DNA of 7,844 nt, from positions 1-7,844 of the forward strand of contig CAMWHH010000025.1 of assembly GCA_947174035.1 (NCBI GenBank). Reading direction: 5' to 3'. This DNA comes from an uncultured Mycoplasma sp. (lineage in GTDB: Bacteria > Bacillota_I > Bacilli_A > Mycoplasmatales > Mycoplasmoidaceae). Of this stretch, positions 7,133 to 7,844 are shown piece after piece; position 1 is the first letter of the stretch, and the number at the start of each line of letters is the position of its first letter. The notes under the pieces are model-generated. The model saw only the letters and a program-made list of their open reading frames with translations. It was not told the DNA's origin and searched no databases. Made by a program: the position numbers and the translations under genes.

Positions 7133-7771
7133 TTACTTTCTAATTGCTGGTCCAGCAGGAGGTGGAGGAGGCGGAGTTTGATCTTTTAAAGGAACTTGAC
7201 GATTTAATATATTTTGAATAGTTAAAGCAATTTTAAATTTGCTAATAACTCATTGAGTTATTTTTTCTTCCAAAATTATATCTTTGATTTCATCAAATCT
7301 TTCTTTATTGTTTAAAAATTCATTTACAGAGTTGTTTGTAGTTCTGTAATATTGATCTAAATATTTTTTCGCATCATCATCACTAACTTGAATTTTATTT
7401 TCATTTGATAATACTTTAAAAATAAGACCTTTTTGAATTAGTTTTTTTGCTAAATCTTCACATTGAGAATCATTTAAATTCTTCATTGATTCTTTTAATT
7501 TATTTTTAAAAGATTGCACTTCTGAAGCATCAAAATTAAACTCAAATAAGCTAACCAAATATTTCATTACTTCATTAAAAGCATTTTCTTTAATAATGAT
7601 GTGGTCAATTTGATTTCTAATAAAATTATCTGATGCATCTTTGTAAACTGATTTTATTTTTTGTACATGTACATCTAACATTTTAGGATCAGCAAAAAGT
7701 TGTTCAATAATAAACTGTTTATTATAATCAATACGAAATTTTTGTTTTGCTGTAGATTTAAAAGTAATCAT
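7133..7771 (-). CDS. Trigger-factor C-terminal-like / MPN555-like putative chaperone
   Basis: The 212-aa, mostly helical, charged protein has no signal peptide or membrane segment and is probably cytosolic. Its second half resembles the C-terminal substrate-binding arm of trigger factor: a long helix ending LAKKLIQKGLIFKVL (about 107-121), then NKIQVSDDDAKKYLDQYY (125-142), then FDEIKDIILEEKITQW (159-174) and a hydrophobic tail. This follows the trigger-factor pattern 'KLGL.L..IA....I.VTDEE...' and 'L...ILE.K...FL'. The ribosome-binding and PPIase domains are absent. M. pneumoniae MPN555, as I recall, is a stand-alone protein of similar size and fold, so this may be its homologue. Trp174 is TGA; beyond it the protein continues 38 residues to QTPPPPPPAGPAIRK, with six consecutive prolines. 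The ATG at 7771 follows AGAAGG (7784-7789) with an 11-12 nt spacing, slightly long. The family call is by pattern only. Confidence 0.6.
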
Positions 7772-7817
7772 AATTTATTTTTACCTTCTTTATATTAATT
7801 TAAAATATACAAATTCA

Positions 7818-7823
7818 ATTATA
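7818..7823 (-). promoter_or_regulatory. Candidate -10 box (TATAAT) for the MPN555-like gene
   Basis: The minus strand contains TATAAT about 47 nt before the ATG. This implies a start near 7811 and a leader of about 40 nt containing the AAGAAGG ribosome site. Its -35 region would fall at the window edge. Surrounding AT-richness makes chance matches likely. Confidence 0.4.
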
Positions 7824-7844
7824 TATACTAAATATGTATAACAC

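Overview
The window comes from a mollicute, most likely a Mycoplasma-type organism (Mycoplasmopsis or Metamycoplasma relatives are plausible, but I cannot name a species). The DNA is strongly AT-rich. In at least five genes TGA interrupts the standard-code frame exactly where tryptophan is expected, for example the UDG 'GWETFT' motif, so translation table 4 applies. A complete gatCAB set also fits a cell that makes Gln-tRNA by transamidation. All genes are on the minus strand, and both ends of the window cut through continuing sequence.

Layout in transcription order (right to left). (1) 7844-7133: a possible promoter, then a 212-aa protein resembling the C-terminal chaperone domain of trigger factor (MPN555-like) with a polyproline tail. 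(2) 7129-7101: a hairpin/T-tract terminator, followed by a TATAAT box almost touching the ATG of dnaB. (3) 7076-5652: replicative helicase DnaB, 474 aa. (4) 5651-5597: a short promoter region, then a 405-aa lipoprotein of unknown function (5596-4379). Uracil-DNA glycosylase (ung, 4360-3692) follows 18 nt later, probably in the same transcript. (5) 3691-3551: an AT-rich terminator hairpin and the leader of the next operon. (6) 3550-1: an ECF-transporter S component of the FolT-like type, then gatC, gatA and gatB. These are tightly packed (13 nt, 1 nt and a 1-nt overlap); gatB runs off the left edge after 284 codons.

The genes cover replication (DnaB), DNA repair (Ung), tRNA-dependent amidation (GatCAB), vitamin uptake (ECF S component, which would need EcfA/A'/T encoded elsewhere), one lineage-specific surface lipoprotein and one probable chaperone. 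I see no mobile element, CRISPR array, tRNA, rRNA or defence system, and no convincing novel multi-gene system. The points most worth a second look are the stand-alone trigger-factor-like protein, the enlarged S component coupled to gatCAB, the nearly leaderless dnaB start and the unassigned lipoprotein.
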